From Pomphorhynchus laevis (Eukaryota; Acanthocephala; Palaeacanthocephala; Echinorhynchida; Pomphorhynchidae): DNA of 64,000 nt. Location: NCBI GenBank assembly GCA_012934845.2, contig WNNJ02003297.1:124001-188000 (forward strand), given 5' to 3'. The position numbers were made by a program, and so were the translations under genes. The notes under the pieces were generated by a model. It was not told the DNA's origin. It saw only the letters and a program-made list of their open reading frames with translations, and did not search any database. The number at the start of each line of letters is the position of its first letter. Position 1 is the stretch's first letter. Shown here one piece after another: positions 33,211-46,000 of this stretch.

Positions 33211-33604
33211 TATACTTTGTATTAGAATAAGATACTATATAATCAAATTTAATCAGAGAAAATACGTCCTTATCACGTATTTGGCCCCGTTGCTATGTAG
33301 GGTAGAGGATTTAGGGTCCGAAACCTGATAGCATAGCAGTTCCTCCTGATGACCTCTAATCCTTATTCTGATACATCGCATGTTATTCATTAGTCAACTT
33401 ATGAAAATTGATTTTTAGGTTAAATTTCAATATTAAATTTTAACTTGATATAAGTTATATGAAATGTTATACAAAATTATTTAATTATTTATGATTTATT
33501 ATTTAATTATTAATTATTTTATTATTTTATTTTTATTTATAATTATGTTTAATTTATAAATAATATAGTATACGGAGAATCAGTTACCTGATCTGATTTA
33601 TTAA

Positions 33605-35134
33605 ATGATCTATAAGCCACATGCATTTTCCTCATGATAACAGTAAGCCATCTAACATTTAATTAAGGATATTTTCAATTTTTAGTTCTTAAAATTTATT
33701 TGTTCCGCTAAATTAATTGACATATAATTAGCACTCAAGTTCACGTGTGACGATAATCAAGTTACAAATTAGTTTCAATATAAATTTTTTTGATTTGTAC
33801 TGTATTATAAATTCTCAATTTTTAAGTATAACATTTTAAAGCAATTATATATAGTAAATAAGAGATGCAGCAACAAAAAGTTCCTACTGAAGTAATGAAG
33901 GTAACAGTTTACAGCTGTTTGTGTTAAATCATTTTAGGCACATATTGAACAGCATCAAGAAATTTTAAAACTACATTGTAGAGTGAGATAGCAGTTGCAA
34001 TGTCAAGTGGTTTATCTTTAAATTAATATTTTGTAAACAAGCATATTACATCTTTCAATTAGCCCTTTTTTCATATTGTCTTAACATGATGCTGTTCTTA
34101 AAAATGTATAAAAAGATTAAAATAGTTTGAGTGGATAAAGTAGAATATATAATTTTTTACAAATAACGCTAAATAAAGTTGAATATGCAATCCTTTTTTA
34201 ATTAATTTGTTTTTAACTCCTTTATTGATAACTCTCTTATTGAATATTTCAACATTCTATCTGCACAATTTAGCTTTTTACGGTTTCATCAAGCCTTACA
34301 AGTCCATGATAATAACTTGGCTTAATATTTTTCTTTTCGTCGATCTATATCTTAAAAAAATTCATTGCAAATTATATTGAGAGGATAAACTGATGTTCTA
34401 AAGAGTGTCCTTCACCGCAGTGTTAGTTTTTATAACGTTTCGAGCACATTAAGCCCGTTGAGGGTATCAGTCATATTGTTTCGTTTCATGAAGACAATAA
34501 GAATAAAAACTTTATCCGCTTTTACTTATTCGCAGCCAGCTCAACATAAATATCTCTCAAACTTATTTATAATCGGTTCTTCAAACCTTTATGGCTTTAT
34601 CAAACAACAAAACAAAATTGAACACTTGGAATGATTTTGAACTGCAAATATTATAACGTGTTTGTAGAGCTGTAAATTATTGCTTTAGAGATTCCTTAAA
34701 ATGCATCAAATAGTCGTCGAAATATTGGAAAGCATTTTAATTTCCGCGTTTTGGACTTTGTCTATAATTATCCAAGTAAACAATTATCCGGCCTGACTTT
34801 TTGTTTTTAGGACATGTAAATCAAAATCACAATGAATAAATACGAAATAAAAACATTTATATTGAATTTTTACCAACGTTATCAATCTATAATATGCCGA
34901 TTTATGACTGATTGCAAGTTTTCGGATATTACGTTCAACGTTTTCAGAATTACAAATAAATTACATAGTTGTACTATATTAATTCGATTGCCAGTGTAAG
35001 TAAAGATTTGGTTTTACTGTGCTATTTTTTGCTGACCATGCATTTTGACAAAAAATGATTTAGCTCTTTACAAAATAGATGACATTTTACCCTTAATTTG
35101 CACATACCTTGCAAATAAAGGTGCATTTATGCTC
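33605..35134. other. AT-rich spacer
   Basis: No gene seen. A hammerhead-like remnant lies on the minus strand at about 34,425-34,470 (CTGATACCCTCAACGGG ... GTGCTCGAAACG). Confidence 0.45.
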
Positions 35135-36000
35135 ATGCACCCACCCATCGCATACACGATATCGCAATTTCTGCTTCCAACTGTCTTTCTTCTATCTACA
35201 AACGTCTCTCCCATATTCGTCTAGTTTTAAACCCAAACAAGTCCAAAATAATGTGGATCATCTCCCGTCAACCTAACATATCTACTCCACCTGTATCGTT
35301 AGCCTCATCAATCATTCCCATACTCCACAATCTCACTTTCTTAGGATTCCATTTCGATAATAATCTTTCCTTTAAACCCTTTGTTGGAAACAATGTTCGC
35401 TCGTCTATCTTAATTCTCCGTGACATCCGCCGTATCCTCCTCCTTGTCGACTTCCGTTCCTGCTTGAATCTTCTTTCATCGCTTCTTTTCCTTAAACTCG
35501 ATTACCGTCTCAGCCGTTTCGCCAATTCTCTAAGATTCATCATCCTACCCCTACAACGCATCATCAATTCCGTCGGTCGAGTGCTCCTACGTTTCCGTCG
35601 CTTTGACCACACATCCACATATCTTGCCCAATTCTCCTGGCCTACCATCTACATCCGCATACACCCTTCTTTTTGTAACTTTTCGTCTCATCAACTTACC
35701 TTTCTTAGACAACACTCGTCCCACCTCTCTCTATTACTGCGTTCCCGTAATTCCCTCTTACTCCACGTTCCCAATTACTCTAAAACCTACGGTCCCCGAT
35801 CCTTCCTCGTCGCCGCCCCACTCGCCTGGTATCAACTCCCACTCGACGTCTGGCACGCTCCCTTCTTTATCGCATTCTAACGCCGCCTCCGTACCCACCT
35901 TCTCGAAATGATTTAGATTTTTTTGTTGTGGTGGCGGTCATTGAAGCGTGCGTCGGCACGCATTTGCCACGTAAAAATAAATTTTTTACCTTGATTTTAC
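35135..36000 (+). mobile_element. LINE-B 3' half (L2/CR1-like), 5'-truncated
   Basis: The plus strand starts within the RT at HIRLVLNPNKSKIMW, runs through the C-terminal region and a 3' UTR with gcgtgcgtcggcacgc (a stem) and gccacgt, and ends near aaaaataaatttttta. Matches 3,844-4,626 and 41,370-41,607 on the other strand. Ordinary 5' truncation. Confidence 0.8.
35251..35880 (+). pseudogene. LINE-B RT C-terminal fragment (209 codons)
   Basis: The open frame carries LTFLGFHFDNNLSFKPFV, LRDIRRILLLVDFRSCLNLL, LPLQRIINSVGRVLLRFRR and YGPRSFLVAAPLAWYQLP, the C-terminal blocks of CR1/L2 RTs. The frame extends upstream without a stop to about 35,135 but lacks all catalytic motifs. Non-functional remnant. 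Confidence 0.75.
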
Positions 36001-37240
36001 AAAATCAAACATGCTTTCTAGTTATTTAAATTAAGTGACGTCAAATCAAAGGTTTTTTGCTGGTTTTCATTGGATACCCAAAGAGATTTGAGACATGTAG
36101 GAGTTCCACATAATTTGATTCGGATTTCTAATGCATCTTTACGATTTCTTTAAGTGAGCAGGGTAGATTTATTTCAAATTATCATTCTTAAATTGTTTAA
36201 AAACATGTTCCTCAGTGGAATCATAGAAGATATCGTCCCAAATTGTGTCGAAATATTATAATTTTATGTTAAAAACTATTGATTATATTCTTAGCATTAT
36301 AAACTTGCACTGGTAAATTCGTAAGATTAAATTTATCGAAGATATAAGCTAGATAAGTCATATCTCTATTGATTTTATGGAATTCTTTGAACTATTGCCT
36401 TCGTGTCTTATTCTCGAAAATTCAGTAATAGTGTGAAAGTAAAACCTCTTTAGCATCTTTTAATGAAAACGATTGAACTTCAGTACATATAAATCTATAT
36501 TTTTTAAATCTTCACTATTCTCATTAAACAATTAATAAAATAACTGTGAATTTAAGAAATCCAATATCTGATCTTATGAATATTAGATATAATTATTAAT
36601 ATATAAAATGTGATACGTTCACTTAATATTTTATATGCAGTTGTCTCCGGATAACATGATGTACTTCAAATAAGTCGGGTACTGCACAACGGTTTAGTAA
36701 AACTTAATATACAAGTTTTTGATATATTTTAAGGAAATACCCATTGAGTTTTTTAATGATTCAAATTAAAACGATTTGCCGTAATCGATATCGTTTAAAA
36801 TACCAAATTTACATTACATTTAATACTTAATTAAATACTTAATTTGGATTCGTAACACTTTATATTGTCTCAAACAACTATCCAGGTGATATTATTGCTT
36901 GCGTTTAAAATAATTGCGTGTGATACGTTTTCTAATCCATGAGCCAATCCATATTAAATGTATAATTAACGAAAAATGACATTAATACCTTTATTTTAAA
37001 TGATTTCTTCGAATTTTCATAAGCAACCGCTCTTTAGACAAAAGTTGACAGTTTCCTGGTTGGAAATATCGAAACAAAAATATTGAAAATATGGAACAAA
37101 AATTTTCTCGATTGTTAATGTGTTCAACGTTTTCCTCGTGATTTTAGCAGTTGCCAAAAATTCAAATAAATAATTCAGAATAATTTTTGAATTTTAAAGC
37201 AGGATCAATAAAATACTAGTTTTTATTTTATATTTATGTA
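36001..37240. other. AT-rich spacer
   Basis: No gene or repeat recognised. Confidence 0.45.
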
Positions 37241-37332
37241 GCTGCTGCCAGCATCATCAGCAACAAAATGTACAATTTGTTCATCTAACAGGAAAGAATT
37301 GTAGGTTTTGTTTTTGATGATGCTAGCTAGCA
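37241..37332. repeat. Short inverted repeat (arms about 36 bp)
   Basis: gctgctgccagcatcatcag... (37241-37278) is complementary to ...ttttgatgatgctagctagc (37296-37332) with a few mismatches. Confidence 0.7.
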
Positions 37333-37780
37333 AACGGAAGATAAAAAAATTGAACGTTGTTTTGCTTCTTACTATGATATCAGTTATATATCAAAATAAT
37401 CTGATAATTTGATCCTGCTCCAATATTCTAAATTCAATATTTAGAATATTGAATTTATATGAAAATATTCTAAATATTGTAAATTATAATGTTCTAAATA
37501 TTCTAATTCAAAAAATGAATTAACATCAATTATTCTTAAATAAAAGTGTTGATGTTTCTATTTCACTAGCATTATATACGTATACTATAAATTAATACAT
37601 ATTTGTTATCATTTAAATACTACAAGATTCACGATTAAAAATGTTTCAGTTTATTATATCACAAACCCTAGAATACATTATTATGACAAACAGCAGCAAA
37701 TAAGCTACAATATAGTATAAATACTATACTTGCTAGATTTATGAATGTTGATGTGAATATAAGTAATACTGTTTAATTGT

Positions 37781-37871
37781 ACAAAGAGTAGAAATCGATC
37801 AAACAAAACAAAACTATTGATAATCAAATATTATGACAATTGTTTTTGTTTGATCGATTTCTACTCTTTGT
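37781..37871. repeat. Perfect 28-bp inverted repeat at the 5' edge of RTE-1
   Basis: acaaagagtagaaatcgatc plus aaacaaaa (37781-37808) is the exact complement of 37844-37871, spacer 35 bp. The right arm abuts the first recognisable RTE-1 sequence at about 37,872. Confidence 0.9.
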
Positions 37872-38860
37872 CTGGTTGAACAATATACAGCTTCTCTATC
37901 ACGACTCGAAAAGTAAAGTACGAAGTTTGGCCAGAGTGTCCAAGCCGGTTCGAGTATCCATGGGAGTTTATCAATGGAGTGCCCTTTCTCTAATTCTGCT
38001 CATTCTCGCTATGGATTCAATAACTAGTTAGATACAGCGTCAGACACCACACATCATACTTTACGCGGATGATTTTCTCTTGGCATTAAACGACAAAACG
38101 GATCTCTCGAATCAAGTCCAGTTATGGAGTGACCGTTTAGCGCAGCATGGTCTGCGATTGAACACCAGAAAGGCTGAGTATCTGACGACTGATCCGAATG
38201 AACCTGCACAATAATTATAGGTCGAACAAGCCTGATTCGGACAAAATACTTTAAATATCTCCGATCGATACTCTAGGCTGATGGTTCACTTACAGTAGAA
38301 GTTAATGCGAGAATCAATGCAGAAGTGACCAAGTGGCATGCGACGACTGGTGTTCTGTGCGATTCAGGTATGAAGGATAGTATCAAATCCAAAAAATATT
38401 AAGAAGTGATCCGTCCTGTAGCCATTTATAGTGCCGATTGCACTATAGGCCCTTTATGGTGCCGAGTGCTGTCCAATTACGAAGAGCTCCGAAAATCTCA
38501 TCGCTGTCATGGAAACTAAGATGCTGAGATGGACAGGTGGAGTAACTCAGATCGACCATTGCGAAACGACAAGACCCAACAGCAGTACGGTATTGCGCCA
38601 ATCAAAGAAAAATGCGAGAAGCCTGTCTTTGATGGTTCGACCACACTCTGCTTACAACTGAAAAATCAATGGCGAAAGCAGGTATGATTATCCAAGTATA
38701 TGGTAAACGTCAGAAAGAACAACCAAAGCAGCGATTGATCGACACACTACGCAAAGATTTACAAGCTGCTCGATTGCACCCGAATCTGGCCCACAACCGT
38801 GCGAAATGGAGTACGCGTACATTGAAAACTGACTCCGATTTCATACGGAATTAATGACAA
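37872..38860 (+). mobile_element. RTE-1: 5'-truncated RTE-like LINE (RT C-terminal half)
   Basis: The plus strand reads SKVRSLARVSKPVRVSMGV (before motif B), ILYADDFLLAL (motif C, YADD kept), LAQHGLRLNTRKAEYLTTD, then AVMETKMLRWTGGVT and, after frame breaks, KRQKEQPKQRLIDTL and NRAKW. This succession is typical of RTE-like LINE proteins common in nematodes and flatworms. At least three frame changes or stops. The 61-codon frame at 38669-38854 is the C-terminal end. Confidence 0.8.
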
Positions 38861-39414
38861 AAGAAGATATATAAACTACTAAAAAAGAGTTTTATTAAAG
38901 AGAAAGGAAATAAAATATACAGTTATCAAGCACGATTCGTACTATAATACAAGCTAAATTGCTGTTAAAATTAACGATTTCTTAATTTAAAAATTGGATA
39001 TAAAAATACTTAAAAAAATATATAAACTTGTGTGACTGAAAATTGATTGAATAAAATAAAAATTGATTTCAAATATCGTCTTATCATCCACTGTTTAATT
39101 TTCTAGCGTGTAATAATATTGTTTTGGTATTATCGTTTAATTGACATTGTTATAATAAAATTAAAAAAATCAATAAAATTTATCCCTATTAAATAGCTTC
39201 CAACTAGCACATGATCGATATAAATTCCTTGAAACGACATTGAATTTTATTACAGGGCTAAAACATTGATCGTGTGTTTTACAAAGTTATTGTTGTAGAA
39301 TATTCATTTGCTTGATTGATATAATTTGATTATAAATTGATTGTTCACGCATTAGGATTGCTTGTAAATAGAGAGAGAGTGGAAAATATCATTTTATTAA
39401 AATTTTGAATAAAT
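38861..39414. other. AT-rich spacer
   Basis: No gene seen. Confidence 0.4.
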
Positions 39415-39530
39415 GAAGCGTGGATCAAGTGGCGTGCAACGACGGTGTTCTTACGATCAACGTATGACTGATAGTATCAAATCCAAAATATATTATAAAG
39501 TGATCCGCCCTATGAATCACTTTGTATTAA
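39415..39530 (+). mobile_element. RTE-1 scrap
   Basis: The stretch with gatcaagtggcgtgcaacga and tgatagtatcaaatccaaa repeats 38,325-38,415 of RTE-1 (VKWxATTGVLCD...SIKSKIY region). Confidence 0.7.
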
Positions 39531-39724
39531 AACAACACAAATTCTGTATTTGTATTAATCTGTGCTAGTCGATTAAGTATTAAACCAGTACCTATTCCCA
39601 ATTAGCATCTTAATGGAACAGCCCAGGCAACGTATGTTCGACATTCGTCGATCAACAGCTAAATAATTAGCAGGCTTGCATCAGCCGTGGGGATAGTAAT
39701 TTTATAGACTATCTCAGATCCCTC

Positions 39725-39980
39725 CAATGATCCAACGGTGAATTAGACAATGGACGAAAAGACGAAAGAGAGTCATGAAGGCCTGTTTCCTTACAGTAGC
39801 GATGTTGGATCATCAAATAATATTGTAAACGGGAGATAGCCGAACAAGCAAAATCACTCCGATGACTCCAACTGCAAATTGAATAATATGTGAAAAGGCG
39901 AAAGAGTATCACAGACCTGTTTCCTTACAGTAGCGATGTTGGATCATCAAAGGATATCGGAAACGGGAGATAGCCGAACA
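39725..39980 (+). repeat. Tandem duplication, 134-bp period, two copies
   Basis: cctgtttccttacagtagcg occurs at 39782 and 39916, with similar flanks including gggagatagccgaac. Copies differ by scattered changes. Confidence 0.85.
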
Positions 39981-40214
39981 AACAAACCAATACAATGAAA
40001 ATGACTAACAAAAAATGCAAAATATAAATTAAGTGCGACGAACAATGGTCAACTCACCACTGAATGGAGGAATTTTCATTGTCGGATACCATGTGACCAG
40101 GCAGTTGTACGGGGCCAGCAAAAGAGGCATCAACATCCTAAGCGGATTAGCCTTCATGCAGATACGTGGAATGTCATCTCGCTGGTGAGAAAGTAACCAG
40201 AATTAGTTGGAGAG

Positions 40215-40919
40215 ATGGTTCGCTTCGGTCTAGAAATAGTCGAAGTGACTTCTCTTTACTATTCTAGAACTGGAACTAAACGTTTGGATCAAGGTTGGAC
40301 CTTGAACTATTCGGGAGTTACCAACGGAAAGCGACGACATGCGGGTGTAGGGATACTTACAAGTCCCCGGTTGTCGTTCGTGGTGGAAAAATTTAGCGCA
40401 GTGAACAAAAGGCTTGCGTCTCTGAAACTTTTAGTCAAAGATGGAAAGAGGAGAACTTTTGTGTGCGCGTATGCTTCCAACATTATCTCGGAATACGCAG
40501 CTTTCTTGGAAGATCTTTACGCTCTGCTTAATAGTACTCCTGTTAGAGATTCCCTCGTTCTATTGGATGACGTCAATGCTCATGTTGATAGCGACAATAT
40601 CACTTTGAAGGGAGTGTTGGGGACAAACGGACTTTCTGATCTGAATGCGAGTGGTGGTGAATTTTTGCCCTTTTGTTATTGTAACAATTTCTACATAACC
40701 AACACCATGTTTGAACATAAGGAGATCCATAGATGCACATGGCATCATGATTCTCTCAGTCAAAGATCAACGATCGATTTTGTAATCGTTTCATCTGATC
40801 TGAGACGTTATGTTCTAGACACTCGTGTGAAGAGAGGGGCTGATCTGTCAACCGATAACTACCTTATAGTTAACCTTCGATGGCCGAATCGGATGCTAGA
40901 CAAACCTGGTATACCTTAA
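40215..40919 (+). pseudogene. RTE-2 APE endonuclease domain, catalytically altered
   Basis: A 234-codon open frame. It has VTSLYYSRTGTK, RRHAGVGILTSPRLS, SLVLLDDVNAHV (normally LLGDFNAHV), ITNTMFEHKEIHRCTWHHD, RSTIDFVIVSSDLR, YVLDTRVKRGADLSTDNYLIV (normally STDHHLVV). The GDFN and catalytic His changes make it inactive despite the long frame. N-terminal residues with the WN and E motifs lie upstream in broken frames. Confidence 0.8.
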
Positions 40920-41369
40920 CGTAGTGTGAGGGCGTGCTGGAAGCGTCTAGCAGATGCTTCTGTCAAAGAACGTTTTCTGGCTACATCCGGGAGGATTTAT
41001 TTCGGTTGCCAGAAAAGGTAACGAGCATTGATCAGGAATGGGAGATGTTCAGATCCTCGCTTGCTAAAGCAACTGTGAAAAATTGTGGTTCGAAGGCCTT
41101 AGGAGCTTGTCGCGGAGGAAATACTCGAACTGCTTGGTGAACAACAACAGTTAGAGATTTTGTTTAACAAAAGAAGCTGACTTATAAGGCAACTTTGTCA
41201 GATAAATCAGTGGAGGCTGTAGACAAGTACCGAAGGACAAAGCAACCTTCAGTTCGAGCAGTTACCGAAGCAAATAAGGCAGCTTGGCAGAAGTTTGGAG
41301 AGTACTTAGTACTTGATTATAGGTCAGCTTCGAAAATGCTCGATACGACGATCAAAAACCTTCGTATTG

Positions 41370-41607
41370 AAAAAAAAGATTTATTTTAACGTGGCAAATG
41401 CGTGCCAGCGCACGCTTACATGACCACAACAAAACAAAAATGTAAATCATGTGCCGAGGTGTGAACGGAGGAGGTGTTTGAATGTGATAAAAGAGGGAGC
41501 GCAACGGACGTCGAGAGGGAGTGGATTCCAGGGGGAGTGAGGTAGCGACAAGGAAGGATCGGAGACCGTAGTTGTTGGAGTAATTGGGAATGTGGATTAA
41601 GAGGGAA
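41370..41607 (-). mobile_element. LINE-B 3' end inserted in RTE-2
   Basis: The complement matches the last about 240 bp of the LINE-B copy at 35,760-36,000, including gcgctggcacgcatttgcca and the AAAATAAATC-plus-T-run terminus (aaaaaaaagattta at 41370-41383 on the plus strand). A strongly 5'-truncated insertion that splits RTE-2 between endonuclease linker and RT. Confidence 0.8.
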
Positions 41608-41639
41608 GCAGAAAACTTGCCAAACTGTCTATATCAAGA

Positions 41640-42600
41640 GAGGGTTTATGCTGACTGACATTGAAGAAATTCTTGGTTGTTGGAAAGTTTGGGTGTTCGC
41701 TCAACCGGTCTAGATGTGCTTTGTAGATTTGGAGAAGACATTTGACCGAGTTAAGCGAGAGAGCTTGTGGGAGGTCTGTAGGGAGTATGGAGGACCAAAC
41801 TATCTTCGGGTAGCTGTGGCTTCTCTGTATGAACAAAGTATGAGTTGTGTTCGTGTTCTAGGTAGGAAGTCTGAATTATTTCTAGTAGGCGTTGGGCTTC
41901 GTCAGGGTTGCCCTTTGTCTTCACTTTTGTTACTTGTTTACTTGGACAAAATTTCGAGACGTTTCCACTGACGGATGACGGATGTAGGTCTTCAGTTTGG
42001 TTCCATCAGGATACCATCTCTGCTTTTTGTAGATAACGTTGCCTTGTTGGCTTCTTGTCCTGATCACTTACAATGCCTACTAGATCGATTTACGATGGAA
42101 AACCACGATTCAGAGATGTTGGTTAGTACCTCCAAGACTGTATCTATGCGTTCATATCGAATTCATGTGTCAATGTCAATCCGGATTGGGGAAAATGTTC
42201 TTTTTGATGTGGACGATTTCAAGTGTATTAGGATATTGTTCCCGAGGAACGGAAGGAACATCAGGAAGATTGAGAAGTTGATCTGTGTAGCTAACGCAGC
42301 AATGCGTTCTTTGTACAGATCTGTCGTGGTTAAGCGGGAGTTAAGTCTTCGGGTGAAGCTTCAGGTTTACCACGCAATCTTCGTTATTTATACTTATGAG
42401 CTTTGGGTTATAACTGAATGGAATAATCTCGGATACGGGCAACCGAAATGAATTTTGTTACCGGTGAGCCGACCTTAGTCTTAGAGATAATGTTAGGAAT
42501 TCGGCCATCCGAGGAGTACTCGGAGTAAATTCGCGTCTTCTCCACATCGAAGAATGTCAGTTGAAGTGGCTAGGGCACGTCCTAGCCACTTCATAGGAAT
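41640..42600 (+). pseudogene. RTE-2 reverse transcriptase, decayed
   Basis: Frames 41714-41971 and 41975-42451. MCFVDLEKTFDRVKRESLW (motif A), FLVGVGLRQGCPLSSLLL (motif B), then SLLFVDNVALLASCPDHLQ, where ADD has become VDN (motif C lost), and MRSLYRSVVVKRELS with YELWVITEWNN. The ELWVITE region is followed by a LGHVL-like remnant near 42,560. One stop between the two frames at about 41,970. Inactive. Confidence 0.8.
42563..42592. repeat. Perfect 12-bp hairpin in RTE-2
   Basis: gaagtggctagg and cctagccacttc around a gcacgt centre. Confidence 0.85.
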
Positions 42601-42954
42601 CCCCTTTCTCGAAGGGTTTTCTAGGCTGGACTTTCTATAAAGAGACCTTGAGGTAGACCTTGATATCGATGGAGAGATCAAATCTCGAAACTGATCGACG
42701 ATCGCCTTTAATTATCTAAAAGAGAACCCTAGTCTGTCGCCCAGGATCGCGATATCTGGGGTAGTTATTTTCGTGCACTGCCTTCACGACCAGACACCCG
42801 GACCAGTGGTTGGCATGAAAAATCTTGTGTATTTTTTGTTTTTTTTTCTTGTTAAGAAATTGTTGTTGTAAATACAAATTCTATATTAAAATATTACAGA
42901 ATTTTAATAAAATAATCTTTTCACTCTCTTATTTGTAAACAAATTAATTTGATT

Positions 42955-43085
42955 ATTCCTCAGATAATCAAATTTAATAAGATGAAATACATCATTAGCA
43001 TGAATTTGGTCTCCTCTACAATGCTGGGTCTAGGAATAGGGGCCGACAACTTATAACATCGCAGTCCATCCTGATGATCTCTAAT
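42955..43085 (+). mobile_element. PLE-A copy 5: isolated 3' block
   Basis: Contains only the 3' block (42981-43083): gaaatacatcattagcatga, then ctgggtctaggaataggggc and a closing catcctgatgatctctaatc. No RT sequence upstream: RTE-2 ends at about 42,870. Confidence 0.7.
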
Positions 43086-43089
43086 CTTA

Positions 43090-46000
43090 ATTCTAATGCA
43101 TACATAATATATATAAATAATATAATTATTACATATAATTATACTATATTTTATTTATGTACAAACCTAACAAAGGATTCACCAGTCTTATGACAATTGC
43201 GCCTAGTTATCGCATTATTAGACATGGTATTTGATTAAATTGTACTTGTTTTCATGGTTTTATATTATGCCTAGTTAATAATAATGGCTTAAGTTGATGT
43301 ATGAATCAACTAATGTTATAATATTAAAATGCTTTTTGTGTCGTGAATTCTGGATTTATTCCACGAACTACCTCAAGAGTACTCATATACAGTAAAAGTG
43401 ATACCTTTATAATGCATCGTATATTATTTATTAATTGGTTATAAAAAATAATGAATTATAATTTTTTTTAACACTAAAAATCTTAATTATATATTATTTA
43501 CATTTTTACATCGATATAGTACAAAGTACGTATACTCTATTAACTATCTGAGTTGTAGATTTTAAAAGAAGTTTTTAAGTTCGTCATAAAGGCCAACTAT
43601 TTTCAAATAAAGAATACATGTAATTAAAATAATACATGAAACTCTACAGAATAGTATTTTCATTTCAACTCTTTTACTTTTGTCGTTAATCCTGTATGGA
43701 ATAGGGGTCGGTTTAACTTATATTAAGATGCTCATTTCCAAAGAAGTTGATACAACGTTAAAATGCGAATAAAAAGCTGGTGTTTTCGTTGTTATTAATA
43801 GATGTTACATTCTCTGCACTCTTATATCGTTCCACTTTTATTCTTCTTCTAAAAACCGTTCCTCTAAAAATAGTCCTAACTTTTTCACACTATAAGTGTA
43901 GAAGAAATGTCTTAGCGCAGCTATTATTCGTTCAAGCAATAACGAAGAAACGAGGTTTGTAATTATATATAGTAGAGTATTTCTAAGAATGGGAATTGAC
44001 GATAACTTGAAACTATCGAAACAAAAACATATAACAAGTGACAAATCTTCTATAAATAGTGCTCTCGTTTTATTGACATCTTAATAAAAATGCTTGCAGC
44101 CAAACAATGAAAAATCGACAGGGATACATAACGTCTTTAATGCTGTAACTGCTGCTTTAGAAATGTCATATCGATATCAAATAAAATAAGCCATTTTTAT
44201 CTGCGGTATTTGTCGAAATCTACCCTTTTGATATAGATGCGTAATACAAATATACTAACGCCTCTCTTTTAAGTGAAATGCACAGGACGCCTCACTACAA
44301 CAAATGTAGCACATTGCACATTAACCTATCTAAATGGGTGAGATAGGGAACACAGCCGATTAACAATTTAAAGTATCTTTAGGAATAATGTTCTCGAAGT
44401 TTTTTATCTCCCGATACTTGTTAATTAATAAAGTTTATTGCTATATTTCTCTATTTAGTTTTTATTGCCGACAGCTGTATGTGTAGATTTTCGTTAACGA
44501 ATAGTTCTAAACGTTTTTTAACTTCTCTGCTTTTCTCTCCAATGTAAAAATTTACTTTTACAGTCAAATAACAATGTTGCGAAGGTAATGTTACGAACTA
44601 AGTTAGCTTATTTTTATATAAGTAGAACGTCAATGATAATTGATGTATATATTCTATTTTTACACTATGGAAAGTTCATGTTTTTTTGGTTTGTGCAGAA
44701 CGATAATATCCTATAAAAATAGACACTTGTTGCAATCGGATGTCTTCGAGACTTAGTCAAACTGCTCATCAATTTAACATATATATATTGTTGTCACAAA
44801 GTACACCTGTTGATAGTCGCTTTGCTCGCTAAATTTCCGAGATTGTTTTGCTACATACTCGAGTTTACAGCCATCACATATACAATGAGTTCGATAAAGT
44901 AACATACATACCTTTATTAGTAAAATACCTAACTAACGAGTACCGATTAAGGCAAATCCAACGCCACGGATATGCTTTTAGAAAGAAAACAATTTTCGCC
45001 TCCACATCGTTTCATCGCTACCATAATCTGAGTCAAACAGTATCTTTATTTCTCAATTCAAATGTAACATTTGCAAATTAATAATCAACTCGGCATGCCT
45101 TCGTACTGATGTCGCAGTTTCTATCAGCCTGGTTGGCTACAAAATTCGTAAAAGGGAAAATTCCCACGGCCACTAATTCACTAAACTTAGCATAAAATGA
45201 CTTTTAAATGGAATGCCGCAATTTATATCTTTCGCTATATTTAGTGCCACTGCTGACGGTTTCTTTAATGTACACGGTGTATTTAAATTTAGTAAGTAAT
45301 GGTGACACTATTTAAATGTGTTACCCGTGTAACAAACATTAAAAGCTAACAACACTTTTTTTGTCGTCCATCGGTTTAATCCGGTATGTGATAATTTACA
45401 GTAGTCCATATTTGTCTAGAACGTAAAGTCCACGTGAAACCGGTTTTATCTGTTAAACCCGTGTACTTAAGCTAAGTGTACTTGAACGGTTTCAAGTACA
45501 AGTACGTTCAAGTACACTTAAGTGTACTTAAGTTTACTTGAACGGTTTAATTTCAACTGTAAATTGTTTGTGACACGCCGTAATAATAAAATCCTTTATG
45601 GTATTTTAATTGATAGAAGGGAGAATGATACATCAAAAATTAGTATCTGAAAGTTTGTTAAGCAGGGATTTGATTTGTCTTGAAAATGCACCGGTTATGT
45701 GAAATGTCGGATACTACTACTATTCCACCATTTTCACTGACAACATTTCCATTTAATTTTTGATGATAATATCGCAACGAGTGTTTAAATTCTTAAATTT
45801 GTGTACTGTAGACTAGTGTAATTCTTTAACACTGTAGATAATGACGATAACTGCACGTACACCATAGGTCTGCTGAAACAACACTGATTTGGAAAACTTT
45901 CTGTGCTAAATTAAAGTCAATAGACATTTATTTCCTTCCTAATAAGATGGAAGAAATGTATTATCATAAAACAATCAAATAATGCTAGTGAACCATATTA

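Larger units (their letters stand above)
32240..33604 (+). mobile_element. PLE-A copy 3, 5'-truncated Penelope-like element
   Basis: Plus-strand copy starting in the RT N-terminal part, with an internal 36-bp repeat expansion, the RT palm, the conserved 3' block (33255-33357) and the family terminus (cctgatctgattt) at about 33,603. Broken by a few disruptions. Close to copy 2 in sequence. Confidence 0.85.
40040..42870 (+). mobile_element. RTE-2: decayed RTE-like LINE with endonuclease and RT
   Basis: Plus strand: an endonuclease (40215-40919), a linker to 41,370, an inserted LINE-B 3' end (41370-41607), the RT (41,640-42,600), and a 3' end at about 42,870 (tttcttgttaagaaattgt) matching the 3' end of the copy at 50,860. 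The best family match from memory is the endonuclease-RT LINE common in fish and other animals (GVLRQGCPLSP..., YGHELWV..., GHVLRM), usually placed in or near RTE. Confidence 0.8.

Noticed and set aside
33255-33357. PLE-A 3' block as a classical hammerhead ribozyme (CTGATGA and CGAAAC words present)
   Set aside because: I could not place stem II, GAAA and the UH cleavage site in any of the three hammerhead topologies with proper pairing.
44848-45081. 77-aa plus-strand ORF upstream of SLC12
   Set aside because: No motif, no splice context fitting the known exons, and not recognisable as an SLC12 N-terminus.
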